Source: Ascochyta rabiei
Taxonomy: Eukaryota > Ascomycota > Dothideomycetes > Pleosporales > Didymellaceae
Length of the DNA stretch: 64,000 bases
Direction of reading: 5' to 3'
Assembly: GCF_004011695.2 (NCBI RefSeq)
Contig: NC_082406.1
Location: 1,116,001-1,180,000, forward strand
Of the stretch, positions 12,300 through 23,756 are shown in pieces; positions within the stretch are counted from its first letter, which is position 1, and each line of letters opens with the position of its first letter. A program made the position numbers and the translations under genes. A model generated the notes under the pieces. That model saw only the letters and a program-made list of their open reading frames with translations. It was not told the origin of the DNA and ran no database searches.

Positions 12300-13010
12300 G
12301 TTTTGCTAGCGCAAAAGTAACAAACGCTAGCGCTGTTGCAACAAAAAACATTAAAACCCCTTCTAATAATATTAAAATAGCTTAGAGCTAGGTGCAACCT
12401 ATGTTAAAAAAATATGCTTAGTAAATATGCAAAATCTATAGGTTATTATAGTTTAGTATTACATAACTGTTTATGCATTATAGTTGCAATAATCCCTACT
12501 TATAATAGATTTTAGTTTTCTTACGCTAGGCAGCAGCCTCTACTAGCGCTTAAACAACAAACGCTAGCGCTAAAGCAACAGGAAACCTTTACAACACGTC
12601 TTATAATATTAAATTAAATTAGAATTAGACGTAGCCTAGGTTAAAAGAATATGCTTAGCGTATTTGTACTATCTATAAGTTATTACAGTTTTTATTACAT
12701 AACTGTTTATACATTATAGTTACAATAATCCCCTACTTGTAATAGATTTTAGTTTTCTTGCGCTAGGCAGTAGCCTCTACTAGCGCTTAAACAACAAACG
12801 CTAGCGCTAAAGCAAAAGGAAACATTTGCAACGCGTCTTACAATATTAAATTAAATTAGAATTAGACGCAGCCTAGGCTAAAAGAATGCGCTTAGCGTAT
12901 TTATATTACCTGTAGGTTATTACAAGCTTTTATTACAGTTACACTAGTGCATAATAGTTGTAATAACTTTCTACTAGCTACAGATTCTGATTTTCTTATG
13001 TTAGGTAGCA
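12300..13010. repeat. Three-copy 237-bp tandem repeat in Y
   Basis: Three head-to-tail units of about 235-237 bp. Landmark tagcgcttaaacaacaaacg occurs at 12544 and 12781, with a diverged version near 12309. Each unit includes a self-complementary aacgctagcgct block and a gcaataatcc block. Differences between units are mostly transitions. The position upstream of the minus-strand coding blocks suggests a promoter or transposase-binding region, but this is inferred from place alone. Confidence 0.85.
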
Positions 13011-13084
13011 GCCTAAACTTTTGCAGCGCATAGACCTCTGCACGCGTTATTACACTAACCTATTAACAAACTCTACTATTACCT

Positions 13085-13310
13085 TTTACACTATAATACT
13101 ACACTATTACAACAGCTATACTACTACAATTTTGCTGCGTAACCTAGGCGTACTATAATATTACAGCCTACTATTACAGCTATTACAGCCTGCGAGCTAT
13201 TACACCTGCTATTACACTTGTTTTTACAGCCTACTACTACAGCCTACTATTACAGCCTACTACTACAGCATACTATTACAGCTAACTATTACAGCTAATA
13301 TAGCTAGAGG
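13085..13310. repeat. CTATTACAGC(C) short-unit repeat in Y
   Basis: About a dozen imperfect copies of ctattacagcc/ctactacagcc lie close together, with spacing near 12-15 bp. The related word tgtaataa is also frequent elsewhere in Y, including the 237-bp units. It may be a protein-binding cluster; nothing in the sequence proves this. Confidence 0.7.
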
Positions 13311-13997
13311 TTGCAGGAATAAGGCTGTCCTAAGCTAAGGATTAGCTGTAACTAGCGGCACGCTAGTAAGGAAGCCCTTAGCAGCTAAGTCTGCCTGTAA
13401 GGCGCCTACTCTGCTACTAAAGCGTAGGTACTATTACAAGGCTAGCAGTATATTATTATATTCTATTATTACATTTAATAACTAATTCTAAGGTAGTAGT
13501 TACGCTGCGCAATATCTGTTAATACTAGAGGTTAACTAAATTGTTAATACCTAAGATGCTATTCTTACGCGTAGTTTAGGAAGTTGCTCTTTAACTAAGA
13601 AATAATCTTTAGTTCTAAGCTAGCGCTCTAGAGGCTCTTTAGGAGTCTGCTAAGTCTTTTCTTATTAGTGTCTTTAAAGGTATATGTTAGTTTCTTACAG
13701 AAGTATATAAAACTAATATTTAAAGATGTAAACATAAACGCTATCTATGTAAGGTAAGTTACTATTTAGGTAAAGGATATAGCCCTTGCAAAGCGATACT
13801 ACTAGAGGCTTATTAGTGCCCCCTACTAAATAATTATATATTATAAGAGGGGAAAAAGAGAGAACTAGGGTTTTATAGAATGTTTGTATAATATACGCTG
13901 CTAATTAATAAACACACCTATATATAATAATTGTCTGTAATAATATTTAAAGCTTAACAACTAAAATATTTAAACAAAAAAGGCTTTAATAGGATAG

Positions 13998-14293
13998 ATG
14001 TGTAGTCACGTAATGTACCTAACCTCTACCTCTACCCTATGTAGACCCTACCCTACCTATACCCCTACTCTATGTAGACCCTACTCTACCTCTACCCCTA
14101 CTCTATGTAGACTCTACCCTACCTCTACCCCTACCCTATATGGACCCTACCCTACCTCTACCCCTACCCTATGTGGACCCTACCCTACCCCTACCCTCTT
14201 AGCATGGAATTAGCGTGGGTAGGGGTAGGGTACGGTAGGGGTACATCACCTAATGTACCCTACCCCTACCCAACCCCTACCCTTTTGCTACCG
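13998..14293 (-). repeat. Y right subterminal array
   Basis: A C-rich array on the plus strand (ccctacccctaccc and ctctaccctatgtagaccc units) ending cccttttgctaccg. At 14239-14260 lies a near-palindrome with 8-bp arms GGGTACAT and ATGTACCC, one base different from the one at 540-561 once reverse-complemented. The apparent open frame across 13998-14213 is a by-product of the repeat. Confidence 0.9.
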
Positions 14294-17200
14294 TACTCTA
14301 CTAGAGCATAGAGAGCACAACCTAGCAATTAATATTACAGAAGGATCTACTTCCCCCTACTAACTGTTATACGGACTATCCACAACAGAATTAGAGATAC
14401 TTAGGAAGTATCTAGCAGAATATCTATAACGTGGCTAGATACAACACTTAAGGTCGCTAGCTAGGGCGCCTATTCTCTTTTTAAAGAAGAAAGACAGTAA
14501 CCTATAACTGTGTGTAGACTATAGAGGTCTAAATAAAATAACAGTTAAAAACTGCTATCTATTGCTACTAATTACAGAGATACTAGAATAACTAGCGTAA
14601 GCTAAGTTCTATACTAAACTAGATGTATATAAGGCGTATTACTGTATCTAAATTAAGAAAGGGGATAAGTAGAAGACTACTTTTTAAACTAGGTATAGAT
14701 ATTTTAAGTACATAGTAATACTATTTAGACTTATAAATGCTCCTGCCTAATTTCAGGCCTATATAAATAAGGCACTAATAGAATTAGTTAATATAACTTA
14801 TATTATGTATCTAGACAACATATTAGTATACTCTAAGACAGAGGAAGACCACATTAGACACGTTAAGGAGGTCTTAGAGAGGCTTTGCAAAGTAAACCTC
14901 TATATACGCTTAGATAAGTATAAATAGCACTGTTAACATATAGAGTACCTTAGGTATATAGTCTTGCCTAAAGAGGTAAGTATTAACCTAGACAGGGTTA
15001 AAACAATCTAAGAATAGCTAATTCTGTGCATAGTTTATAATATCTAAGTATTTATAGGCTTTATAAACTACTATTAGAGATTTATTATAGGGTTTTCTAA
15101 ATTAGCCTTACTATTAACCTAATTAACCTAGAAAGGGCTAAATTTAGCTAAATCTAGTTAAGTAATAAGGAAGAAGGAGAGTTAGCCTCTTAAACTAAGT
15201 AAAGAATCCCTATAAGCTTTCTAGAATATAATGGATTTATTTATTAACGTACCTATCTTAGTTTATTTTGTACCTAGGAGACAGACTAGGATAGAAGTAG
15301 ATGCCTCTAGAGGCGCTATCTTAGGAATCCTTAGTTAACTAGTCCCTAGGGAGGGGAAGCTGGCCTAATAGAGGCCTGTAGACTTCTATTTAAAGAAGTT
15401 AATCTAAGCAGTGTATAACTATAATACTTATAACTAGGAACTTCTTATAATTGTCTAGAGCCTACAGTATTAGCAAAGATACTTAGACAGTACCTTCTTT
15501 AAGATCTTAATAGATTACTAAAACCTAAAATAGTTTATAGAGATAAAGGTTCTTAGCTATTAGTAAGTAAGGGTATACTTAGTGTTATCTAAGTTTAACT
15601 TTATAATTACTTATTACCTAGAGTCTATAAACCCTGTAGATAGACCCTTACAGCATCCTAATTATATAAGAGAGGCGTAAGACCCCTTATAAAAGTAAAA
15701 TAAGGCTTTTATATAACTACTTTAGGAGATCCTAACTAGAAGGAACCCTAATACTCCCCTAGTAGCGGCTATAACCCTTTATTTGTCTATAAAAGGAAGA
15801 AAGAATATAAGAGATCTTAAAAGAGAAGAATTAAGAGAGAATAGTTAGACAGAGCTAACAACAGACTTAGACAACACAGACAAACTCTCTAGCACTAAAA
15901 CAGAGTTAAGCAACGTTAAAATAGGATAAAATAACCTAGAAAAAGACAATATAGCTAAGGAAAGGCGTATCTTGCTTATAAGGCTAAAAGATAAAGTGTA
16001 AGTTATTAAAGAACGTTACAATAACCTAATATTAGGACACTTTGGAGCACAAAGGACCTTAGAGAAGATTTAGCGCAGATATACCTAGAAGGGCATTAAT
16101 AGGGATATATCTAAATACTACTATAACTGCTTAGTATGTAGGAGATTAACTGCTGCCTAACACAAACTATACAGGTTACTACAACCTTTACTAGTACTAA
16201 GCTAACTATAGAAAGACGTAATAATAGATTTTATTACAGAACTACCCTCTAGTAAGGTGGCTAGGTTAGTGTACAACTTAATACTAGTAGTAGTGTGTAA
16301 ATTAACTAAAATGTTATATTATATACTAGCTAGAGCTAATTAGGATAGAAAAGACCTAGTACATACCTAGATTAGAGATATTATCTGCTTACACAGCGCG
16401 CTAGCACAAATTATCTTAGATTAGGGGCTGCTAATAAACCTAAAGACGTAGGAAACCTTTAACTACTATTTAAACTTAAGATAAGTCTTAACGTTAGCCT
16501 ATTATCCCTAGACAGATAGCTAAACAGAAAGGCAAAATCAGACTCTTAAACGGTACTTACATTACTATTATACTCTAGAATAAGATAATTAGGCCTTATA
16601 GATTTTAATTGCAGAATTTGTATATAATAATAGTATTTACGCATCTATAAATATAACACCTTTCTAAGCCTGTTACAGTATAGATCTAAGGAGCACAGAT
16701 TAGCCTACTCTAGTATTAAAATGCAGAGAATCTCCCCTTATAAAGGAATTAGCTGCTAGAGTTATTGCCTTATAGGCTACCTGTAAAGTAAATATAGAAA
16801 AGTTAAATAAGTATTAAAAGAAGCACTTAGATAAGAAACGACTACTAGCACCCTTTAAAGTAGGCAATAAAGTACTAGTCTCTAGTAAGAACATTAGGAC
16901 AGTACGCCTAAAAGAGAAGCTAGACTAAAAATACCTAGGACCTAGAACTATTATAGCCTAGATTAGCCCTAGTGTATATAGAGTAGACCTGCTAGGAATA
17001 AAAGAGATCTACCTAGTATTCTATGCGTTACTACTAGACCTATACACACTAAGAAGTTAACTTCTAATTATATAGGAATAAATATAAGAACCTATAGTTA
17101 AAGGGGAAGAGAAGGTGTAGAATGTAGAAAAAGTCTTTAATAGAAGGTAACTAGATAATAGACAGTAGGAATACCTTATTAAGTAGGACAGATTCCCTAA

Positions 17201-17330
17201 ATTAGAAAACTCCTAGGAAATTAGTATGAATCTATCTAAAGAAGTGCTAAAATAATACTAGAAAACTATAAAGTAACTGCTTAGACTACATAATAAGATA
17301 TTAAGGTTAAAGTCTAAAAAAAGAGGGGAC
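14294..17330 (+). pseudogene. Z pol relic: RT, RNase H, integrase, chromodomain
   Basis: Reads through as a Ty3/gypsy polyprotein with Gln/Trp stops. The RT begins with a block equivalent to Pro-Leu-Tyr-x-Leu-Ser near 14.36 kb and has Tyr-Leu-Asp-Asn at 14808-14819, where the second catalytic Asp of YxDD has become Asn. RNase H follows near 15.2-15.6 kb (Glu-Val-Asp-Ala-Ser). Integrase shows an HHCC-type finger (about 16040-16140) and the three acidic residues: Asp in Ile-Ile-Asp-Phe (about 16217), Asp in Ile-Leu-Asp (about 16415) and Glu near 16526. A chromodomain at about 17119-17270 (Glu-Tyr-Leu-Ile-Lys-(Trp)...) marks it as a chromovirus, a class whose chromodomain directs integration to heterochromatin. 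Confidence 0.92.
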
Positions 17331-19220
17331 TAAAAAGGCTAAATACCTTTACTTAATTATAATTTTTCCCTATAGGGGTTTTTTTATTAATAAGTATTTA
17401 ATAGTTTACGCTAAGGGAAAACATAACTCTACCTTACCCTAAGAAACACAGACTAGCTAAAGTAGACATCTTCTAGCCTATCATAGCTATTTCTAATATA
17501 AGGAAATAAAAAAACTTACACGCTATGTTATATAGTTATAATTGTAAGTAAATATAGAAGAATTAGTATAGAAGAACACCTTTCTAGTATTATTTAGACT
17601 ATCTAAGAGTGTAATGTACCTAATTGCTATATTAGCCTAAGACTGTCTACTAACTACAAACTTAGGTATTATTAATCTAAACCTTCTATTATAAGGAATA
17701 TCTATTAACTATAACTACTACTATAGGTATAAGTAGTAGCCTTATAACTACTATAAGGCTTCTTAGCAGTAGTAGCAGCGGCAGCAGCGTTAGCAGCAGC
17801 CTGTCTAGCAGCCTCCTGCTCCTCTTGTTCCTTCTAGAGTCAACTAAGGGTCTTTCTAGTGCTAGTAATCTGGTACTTTAACTAAAAGAAGTTAGACATT
17901 ATTAAAATAGGTTAAAACGTGCTAAAATACCTTCTTGTAGGGGGTAATAGGCGTATCTAGATTAGACTCGCTACTACTCTCCTCTAACATCTTCTTTTAC
18001 TTTATCTTAGCCTTAACAGCGCTAGCCTTAGACTAATCTTACTTCTTAACGTAGATACTAGATAAGGTTAACTTATATATATAAGTGTTGCTATTATAGA
18101 GTATAAGTAGCTCTTCCTATAGTAAAAAGTTTCTATAAAGGTTAGATTATACTATAATAAGCTAAAAAGAGACAGAACGTACTCTTAAATTATACCTAGC
18201 AACAAGCTAGCCTAGTTAACAATAGACTTACCTATTACAGTCTTCTTATTAATAGACATAGGCGTAGTAGTAGTAGGTGTTATAGGGGTAGTCTTAACGC
18301 TAGTTGTATTAATAATAGCAGTATAAGTAGTAGTAACTAGGCAGTAACTAGAGTAAAGGCGCGCTATGTTGCTAGAAAGCCTTAAATAGCTGTTAGCGTA
18401 CTTATTAGGGCCCTAAACGTGTTAAAAGATGCTAGAACAAGCTAAAAGGAGACAAAATACGTACTAATAGGTAATTCTTATTACTATTATAACACTCTCT
18501 GTAGTAGTAGGCCTAGGCTTCCCTATAGCGCAGGCTACCCTACAAAGCTAGGTTAGTAGAGAAACAACAGTCCCTATAGACATTACTATTAGTAATGTAG
18601 TAGAGATAGAGTATGTAGTACTGCTTAGCGGTCTTACTATTCTTAGTAATGTTAATCTTGTAGTAAGCAGGCATTAACATAACAGCTATAGCAAATAGTA
18701 GTTAGTAATAGTTAGAAACAGTTAGTAGTAGGTAGTAGTAGTTAGGAGTAGTCTAAAGAGGTTACTAGGGCGTATTATGTAGTGCTATCTGCTAAAACGT
18801 GTTAGAACGTGCTAGAAAGACCTAGAAAGTCCCTTTACTATCCTTACAAAAGTGCTAGACAGAATAGGTTAGTACTTACTAAAATAAAGTAGGATGTAGT
18901 AGTAACTAATAAAACTAGGGGTATAGATAGCTTATATGCTGCTAGCTACCTAGTTAGAGCTTTAGCCTACGCAGGTGGCTGCCTAGACCCTAGAGGTAAA
19001 GTAAGAGGTAAGAGAGGATTTCTGTTTAACTTTTACTAGGGAAAGGTAGAATTAGGATTAAGCCCTATCTAGCCTTATAAGGCGTCTAAAACGCCTAAAC
19101 CTAGTTAGAATTGGCTATAACAGGACAGACAGAGTAAACACGTCTAAAGCTAGGCTAAAATAATATAGTATTACTAATTATACTATTATTTAATCTAAAC
19201 AATCTAGAGAAGGGAGGCAT
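17331..19220. other. Z extra segment between pol and 3' LTR
   Basis: About 1.9 kb separates the chromodomain from the 3' LTR, where chromoviruses usually have little. On the minus strand, about 17760-17910 reads Met-Ser-Asn-Phe-Phe followed by Lys/Gln/Glu- then Ala-rich sequence without a stop other than a Gln-type codon, and 17950-18250 gives another Lys/Ser/Glu-rich stretch. This hints at an antisense gene, perhaps spliced, but no family is recognised. The end at 19207-19220 is purine-rich (agaagggaggcat) and is the likely polypurine tract. Confidence 0.5.
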
Positions 19221-19422
19221 TATTAGACGCTAGGCCTAGGGGTACCTCTGCTAGTCTTAGCGAGCTACTATAGGGCTAGCTAGCCTAGACTATATAAAGG
19301 TGTTAGAGGTTATTACTAATACTCTAGTAATTAGTCTTGTTACTACACACTACGTACCTTAATACACCTGCTATCCTCTTTAACCCTATCCTTCCTCGTA
19401 ATCGCCTTGTACACTCTTTACA
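19221..19422 (+). repeat. Z 3' LTR (202 bp)
   Basis: Starts TATTAGACGC (TG of the 5' LTR turned to TA) and ends CTCTTTACA, followed by the TTTGT duplication at 19423-19427. It has the same length as the 5' LTR. Confidence 0.92.
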
Positions 19423-19427
19423 TTTGT

Positions 19428-22400
19428 AATAGAAAAAGAAGTATAATAAGCTATATAGAATAGACTATACCTACTAAGAGCTATTATAAGAGTAGAGAGG
19501 TTTATTACTACACCTTCTACTACATAATACTAAAAATGTTAGTAATTTAGACACATAGAGAACAGATGCCTAAATAGTACTATATACAAAATATGCGTAG
19601 ATAAACACCCTACAACACTATATAAGTGTAATATAGGTAGTACTACAGGAAAAGCCTATATACACACTATTCCTAAGTGTATAAACTATAAAAAAGTATA
19701 TATAGCAGATAGCATCTAATATGTAGCCTATAAGGCTATAATAAACGCATAAAAATATTTAGAATGCTAGACAACCTAAAGGTTCTATAGGTAAATCTAA
19801 ATAAGAGCGTATAAGCTATAGAGAGCGCCTTATAACTTATAGTAGAACTACCTATAGACCTTACCTTAGTATAAGAACTATAGCTTACCCCTACTTAATA
19901 ACAACCTTTAGACTACTTAGACACACACTCTGTAAACTACCCCTCCTTTACATAAATCCTACCTCTACTACAGGACTACAGTATAAGGCTACGCGTTCTT
20001 ATCTACATTCTACGTTTAACAGCAGTATAAATCTCCCTAACTGCAGATTTAAGCCCTAACCTAGACTTTCTAGCTATTATAGTCTAGTAGTTTAGGTTAA
20101 ACTTTATAATCTATAATATATACAACTAAACAAACGCATAAGGAACAATAACAGTAGAGAGAGAGCTTCTAAATAGCTGCACTCTGCCTAACTTAATCCT
20201 ACTAGGGGACTTTAACACCTACCACCCTTAGTAGGACCCTACTATAACTACTATAACACTAAAAGCTAGTAGTTTTATTACCTAGATAGAAGAGTAAATC
20301 CTAGAGCTACTAAATAACCCTGGCACAGGCACCTTCTACAGGCTAAAAATAAGCAGGGAAATTATTCTAGACCTTTCCTTTGCTACACACAGGCTTACAA
20401 ACTAGATAGAAGACTAGTAAACCCTAGCAGGTATAGGCTTAGACTACCTAGGCATTCTATTTATAATTATACTGTCTAGAACACAACTCCTAAATAACTC
20501 TACTCCTTAATTTAACACTAAGAAGGCAGACTAGAACCTTTTTTATAAGGAGCTAGCAAAGGAATTAGTAAAAGGCCCTGCTCTAAATACTATAAGCCCT
20601 AGACACTCTACTAGCACCTCCCTACTTCTTATCTAAGGAGAGGACAGAGAACTAGAGAAGCAGCTAGAAGTAATAGGGAAGGAGCTTACTATAGCAATAA
20701 CAAACACAGCTAAAACTACAATCCTATAAAGCTCTACTAGTGCAAGAAGTAAACCTTAGTAGAACCTAGACCTAAAATTACTTAGAACAAATATGCTTAG
20801 TAAACAACGCCTCCTCTAGAGAGAACTAGTAACTAGCTCTACAACCACATATATATAGAAAAGGGACTACCTAATTACTATAAATAGATATCTATAACTA
20901 GTAAAAGTAGTAAAGCGCAACTACTAGAATTGATTCCTAGATAAAGAGGACATAAAATTAATCTTTAAGGTAATGTCTTATACTAGGTCTGTAGGTAACT
21001 AAAACATACCTGCTATATAAGGCCCTAGGGGAATAGAGAACTCCTTTTAAGGCAAGTGCTCAGCACTAAGAGACACTCTCTTCCCTAGCCTACCTTCCTC
21101 TCAGCCTATAGAGTGGAAAACCTACTAAAAAGGTAGCTAGGAATAGCTACCCCTTTCTAAAGAAGAGCTAGAACACGCCTGCTTCTTACAAATCTAAAGT
21201 AGCTCCCTAGGACTAGATATAATAAACTAGGAGATTATTACTACAGTATATAAAGTAGAAACAGAAGTATCCTTCTATATATTCTCTACCCTATTTAATT
21301 ACAGGTACTACCCTTAAATCTAGAAAAGAGTAATAGGAATTATCCTAAAAAAGCTAAATAAACTAGACTATACAGCCCCTAAAGCCTATAGGGTAATTAC
21401 TCTCCTAAGCTGCCTAGGTAAAGTTACAGAAAGACTAGTAGCTAAACAACTTAGTATACTAGCAGAAACAACTACCCTACTACACCCTTTATAACTAGGT
21501 AGAAGAGTACAAAAATTAGCTATAGACACTTCTTTACTGCTACTAAAGTAAGTGTAAGAATAAAGGAAACTAAAGCGTATAATGAATACAGTGTTACTAG
21601 ACATTAAAGAAGCCTTTAACTACGTCTTACTAGGCTAACTACTTACTATCCTACAACAACTAAAGCTACTGTGCAGCCTAATAGCCTAGATCTAATTATT
21701 CCTCTCTAGACGCTAACTATAACTGTCCTTTAATAGAGAAATAGAAGAATTTAGTAATATAAACGCTAGAATCCTATAAGGAAGCCCTGTCTTACCTATT
21801 CTGCTCCTAATATATATTAGACCTCTATTCTAGTTAATTACAAACTACTTACTATCCTACCTAGATAACCTAGCTATTACAGTATTATCTACTAGCCTAA
21901 AGAAAAACATCTGTCTGCTAGAATAAGATATAGCCAGCCTATTTATTAAAGGATCTAGCTGTGCAATTTAGTTTAATACGCTAAAAACTAAACTTATCTA
22001 CTTTACTATAAGCTAAAAAGCAGAAAACTACACTCTTACCCTACTAGACACGTCTACAATAACTCTAAAAAAGACTATTAAATAGCTAGGAATCTACCTT
22101 AGCAATAGGCTCTCCTTTAAGGAGCATGCTGCCACAAGGATTAGCTAAGTAAGAAACGCCTTCTACAGAATGTGCAGACTAGCAAACAGCAGTAAAGGCC
22201 TTACACCTACTACTCTCTAACAAATATACCTAGCCTATGTTACTAGCATAGCAGACTATAGATGCTAGGTCTTCTAGAAGCAATAAGCTAGGATAGCAAA
22301 ACAACTACAAGGACTACAGAACCTAGCACTTAGAAGAATCTTAGGCACCTTCTAAACCTTACCTATAATTCCCTAAGAAGTAGAGGTAGCACTAGCCCCT

Positions 22401-23756
22401 CCTATAATAAGGCTAAACACTGTAATAAGAAAGTACGCCTTTAGAGCTAGGAAGCTCCTAAAGAACTACCCTATCTACACTGCTATAACACAGCTAAAAT
22501 CCACCCTATAAAACACAGACCTAGACTCTAGTACAGAGTAAGGAGAAGATAAATATACTAGGCTAAGAATAGGACCTTCTATATAGCTTATGCAAATTAT
22601 ATAGTTTATAAAAAAGGCTATACCTAGTATAAGAGAAAAGAAACTAAAAGACTTCTACTTCTGCCTTTAGAATAAGGCTATTATATACTAAACTAAAATC
22701 TTAAGACTACTAAAAGAAGAAGAAGTAAAAGTATATAAAACACAGATTCTATAAAAAGTAGGAAGTAATATACTAGCTATCTACATAGACACTTCTTCTA
22801 TAGAGGGAGGCCTAGAAATAGGAGTAGGAATTACAGTCCTAGACTATAACTAAGAGCCTAAGGAAATCTATACTACAAACTATAATATTAGCAAAGGCTA
22901 AATTATATATAATAGAGAACTAGAAGGAATAATAAGAGGCTTTAAAATTACAGCTACTATAGCTACTACAGGACAGGACGTCTAAGTCTTTACAGATAAC
23001 TAGGCAGCTATCCTAAGACTAAAACCTCCTTTAAACAATCCTAGATAGGCTTAGCAAATACGCTGTATAAAGGCAGCTAAAACTATTAAAGATAAAGGAG
23101 CTACTATAAGCCTTAAATAGACCTCTAGCTACTAATACATTATAGGAAACAAGAAAGCAGACCTTCTAGTAAAAGAAGCAATAAAAAAGAGGCCTACCTT
23201 TAACGCTATAAGCATTGCTATAACTAGAATTTAAGTAAAGGCTAATATAATAGATAAATAGGATTATAAACTAGTTACCTACACAGCTAAAGTAAACCTA
23301 AGAAAAGTAGACACCTACACAGTAAAATACTAGCTAGGACTAACAAATAGGATAAAACTACCTAAAAACACAAAATAAGAGGTAGTAAGTGCCTACTACT
23401 AACTAAAACTAGGATATAGATAAAATAAAGCATACCTCTACAATATATAGAAGGTTAATAGCAATAGATATATCTGCAGATACACATAAATAACATAACA
23501 CCTTCTACTTAGCTATAAAGAATACAAATAAGTAAGAAAAATAATACAGGATAGCCTATAAGGACAATAACTTTTAATACAACTACTACTACACACAACC
23601 TAGAGGCTAGGGAGTTCTAGCTACTCTAGCTTTTATTTTAGATACTAGAATAGGCACCTATAAGTAGTACCTACAATAAACAACAGACACCTAAAAATAC
23701 TGTTAACTCCCTAGAGCATAGGCTCTTACTACAGGACTCTAAACCTATATTTACTA
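19428..23756 (+). pseudogene. LINE ORF2 relic: endonuclease, RT, RNase H
   Basis: ORF2 protein of a Tad/I-like non-LTR retrotransposon, interrupted by RIP stops. The APE-type endonuclease shows an intact Gly-Asp-Phe-Asn at 20205-20216. The RT has Tyr-Leu-Asp-Asn at 21858-21869 in place of the (F/Y)xDD box. A cellular-type RNase H domain follows, with Ile-Asp-Thr-Ser near 22785, Arg-Glu-Leu-Glu near 22912 and Thr-Asp-Asn-(Gln) near 22994, so the Asp-Glu-Asp residues remain. At about 23469-23516 a C-terminal Cys/His finger keeps His-Leu-Leu-Leu-Ser but two Cys codons read Tyr. RNase H inside ORF2 is typical of the Tad and I clades in fungi. Confidence 0.88.

Larger units (their letters stand above)
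7543..14293 (-). mobile_element. hAT transposon Y with telomere-like ends
   Basis: A 6.75-kb insertion in gypsy Z with inverted ends (left CGCTAGCAAAAGGG, right complement CGGTAGCAAAAGGG). These match the ends of the small element at 506-1261 and suggest an ancestral C-R-S-TGGCAAAAGGG terminus of hAT type. Both ends continue into roughly 300-bp arrays of TAGGGG/TTAGGTAGGGG units in opposed orientation. The interior holds a minus-strand hAT transposase relic, a second coding-like block, a 237-bp tandem repeat and a short-unit repeat. A clean 8-bp target duplication could not be found. Confidence 0.8.
5372..19422 (+). mobile_element. Ty3/gypsy chromovirus Z (RIP-inactivated)
   Basis: A complete LTR retrotransposon: two 202-bp LTRs and a perfect TTTGT duplication at 5367-5371 and 19423-19427. 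The order is gag with zinc knuckle, protease, reverse transcriptase, RNase H, integrase, chromodomain, then an unusual 1.9-kb segment before the 3' LTR. It is inserted in the LINE and is itself split by hAT element Y at 7543-14293. Without Y it is about 7.3 kb. Every domain carries many TAG/TAA codons at Gln/Trp positions, so it is dead. Confidence 0.92.

Noticed and set aside
12300..13310. CRISPR array
   Set aside because: The repeats are long tandem units or contiguous short units without regular spacers, in a fungal transposon.
14294..17330. Reassigned genetic code, with TAG/TAA read as Gln or Trp
   Set aside because: The pattern is confined to transposon relics; the AIM9-like gene uses normal Gln and Trp codons and a TGA stop. 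Knuckle His-to-Tyr and DD-to-DN changes show RIP mutation instead.
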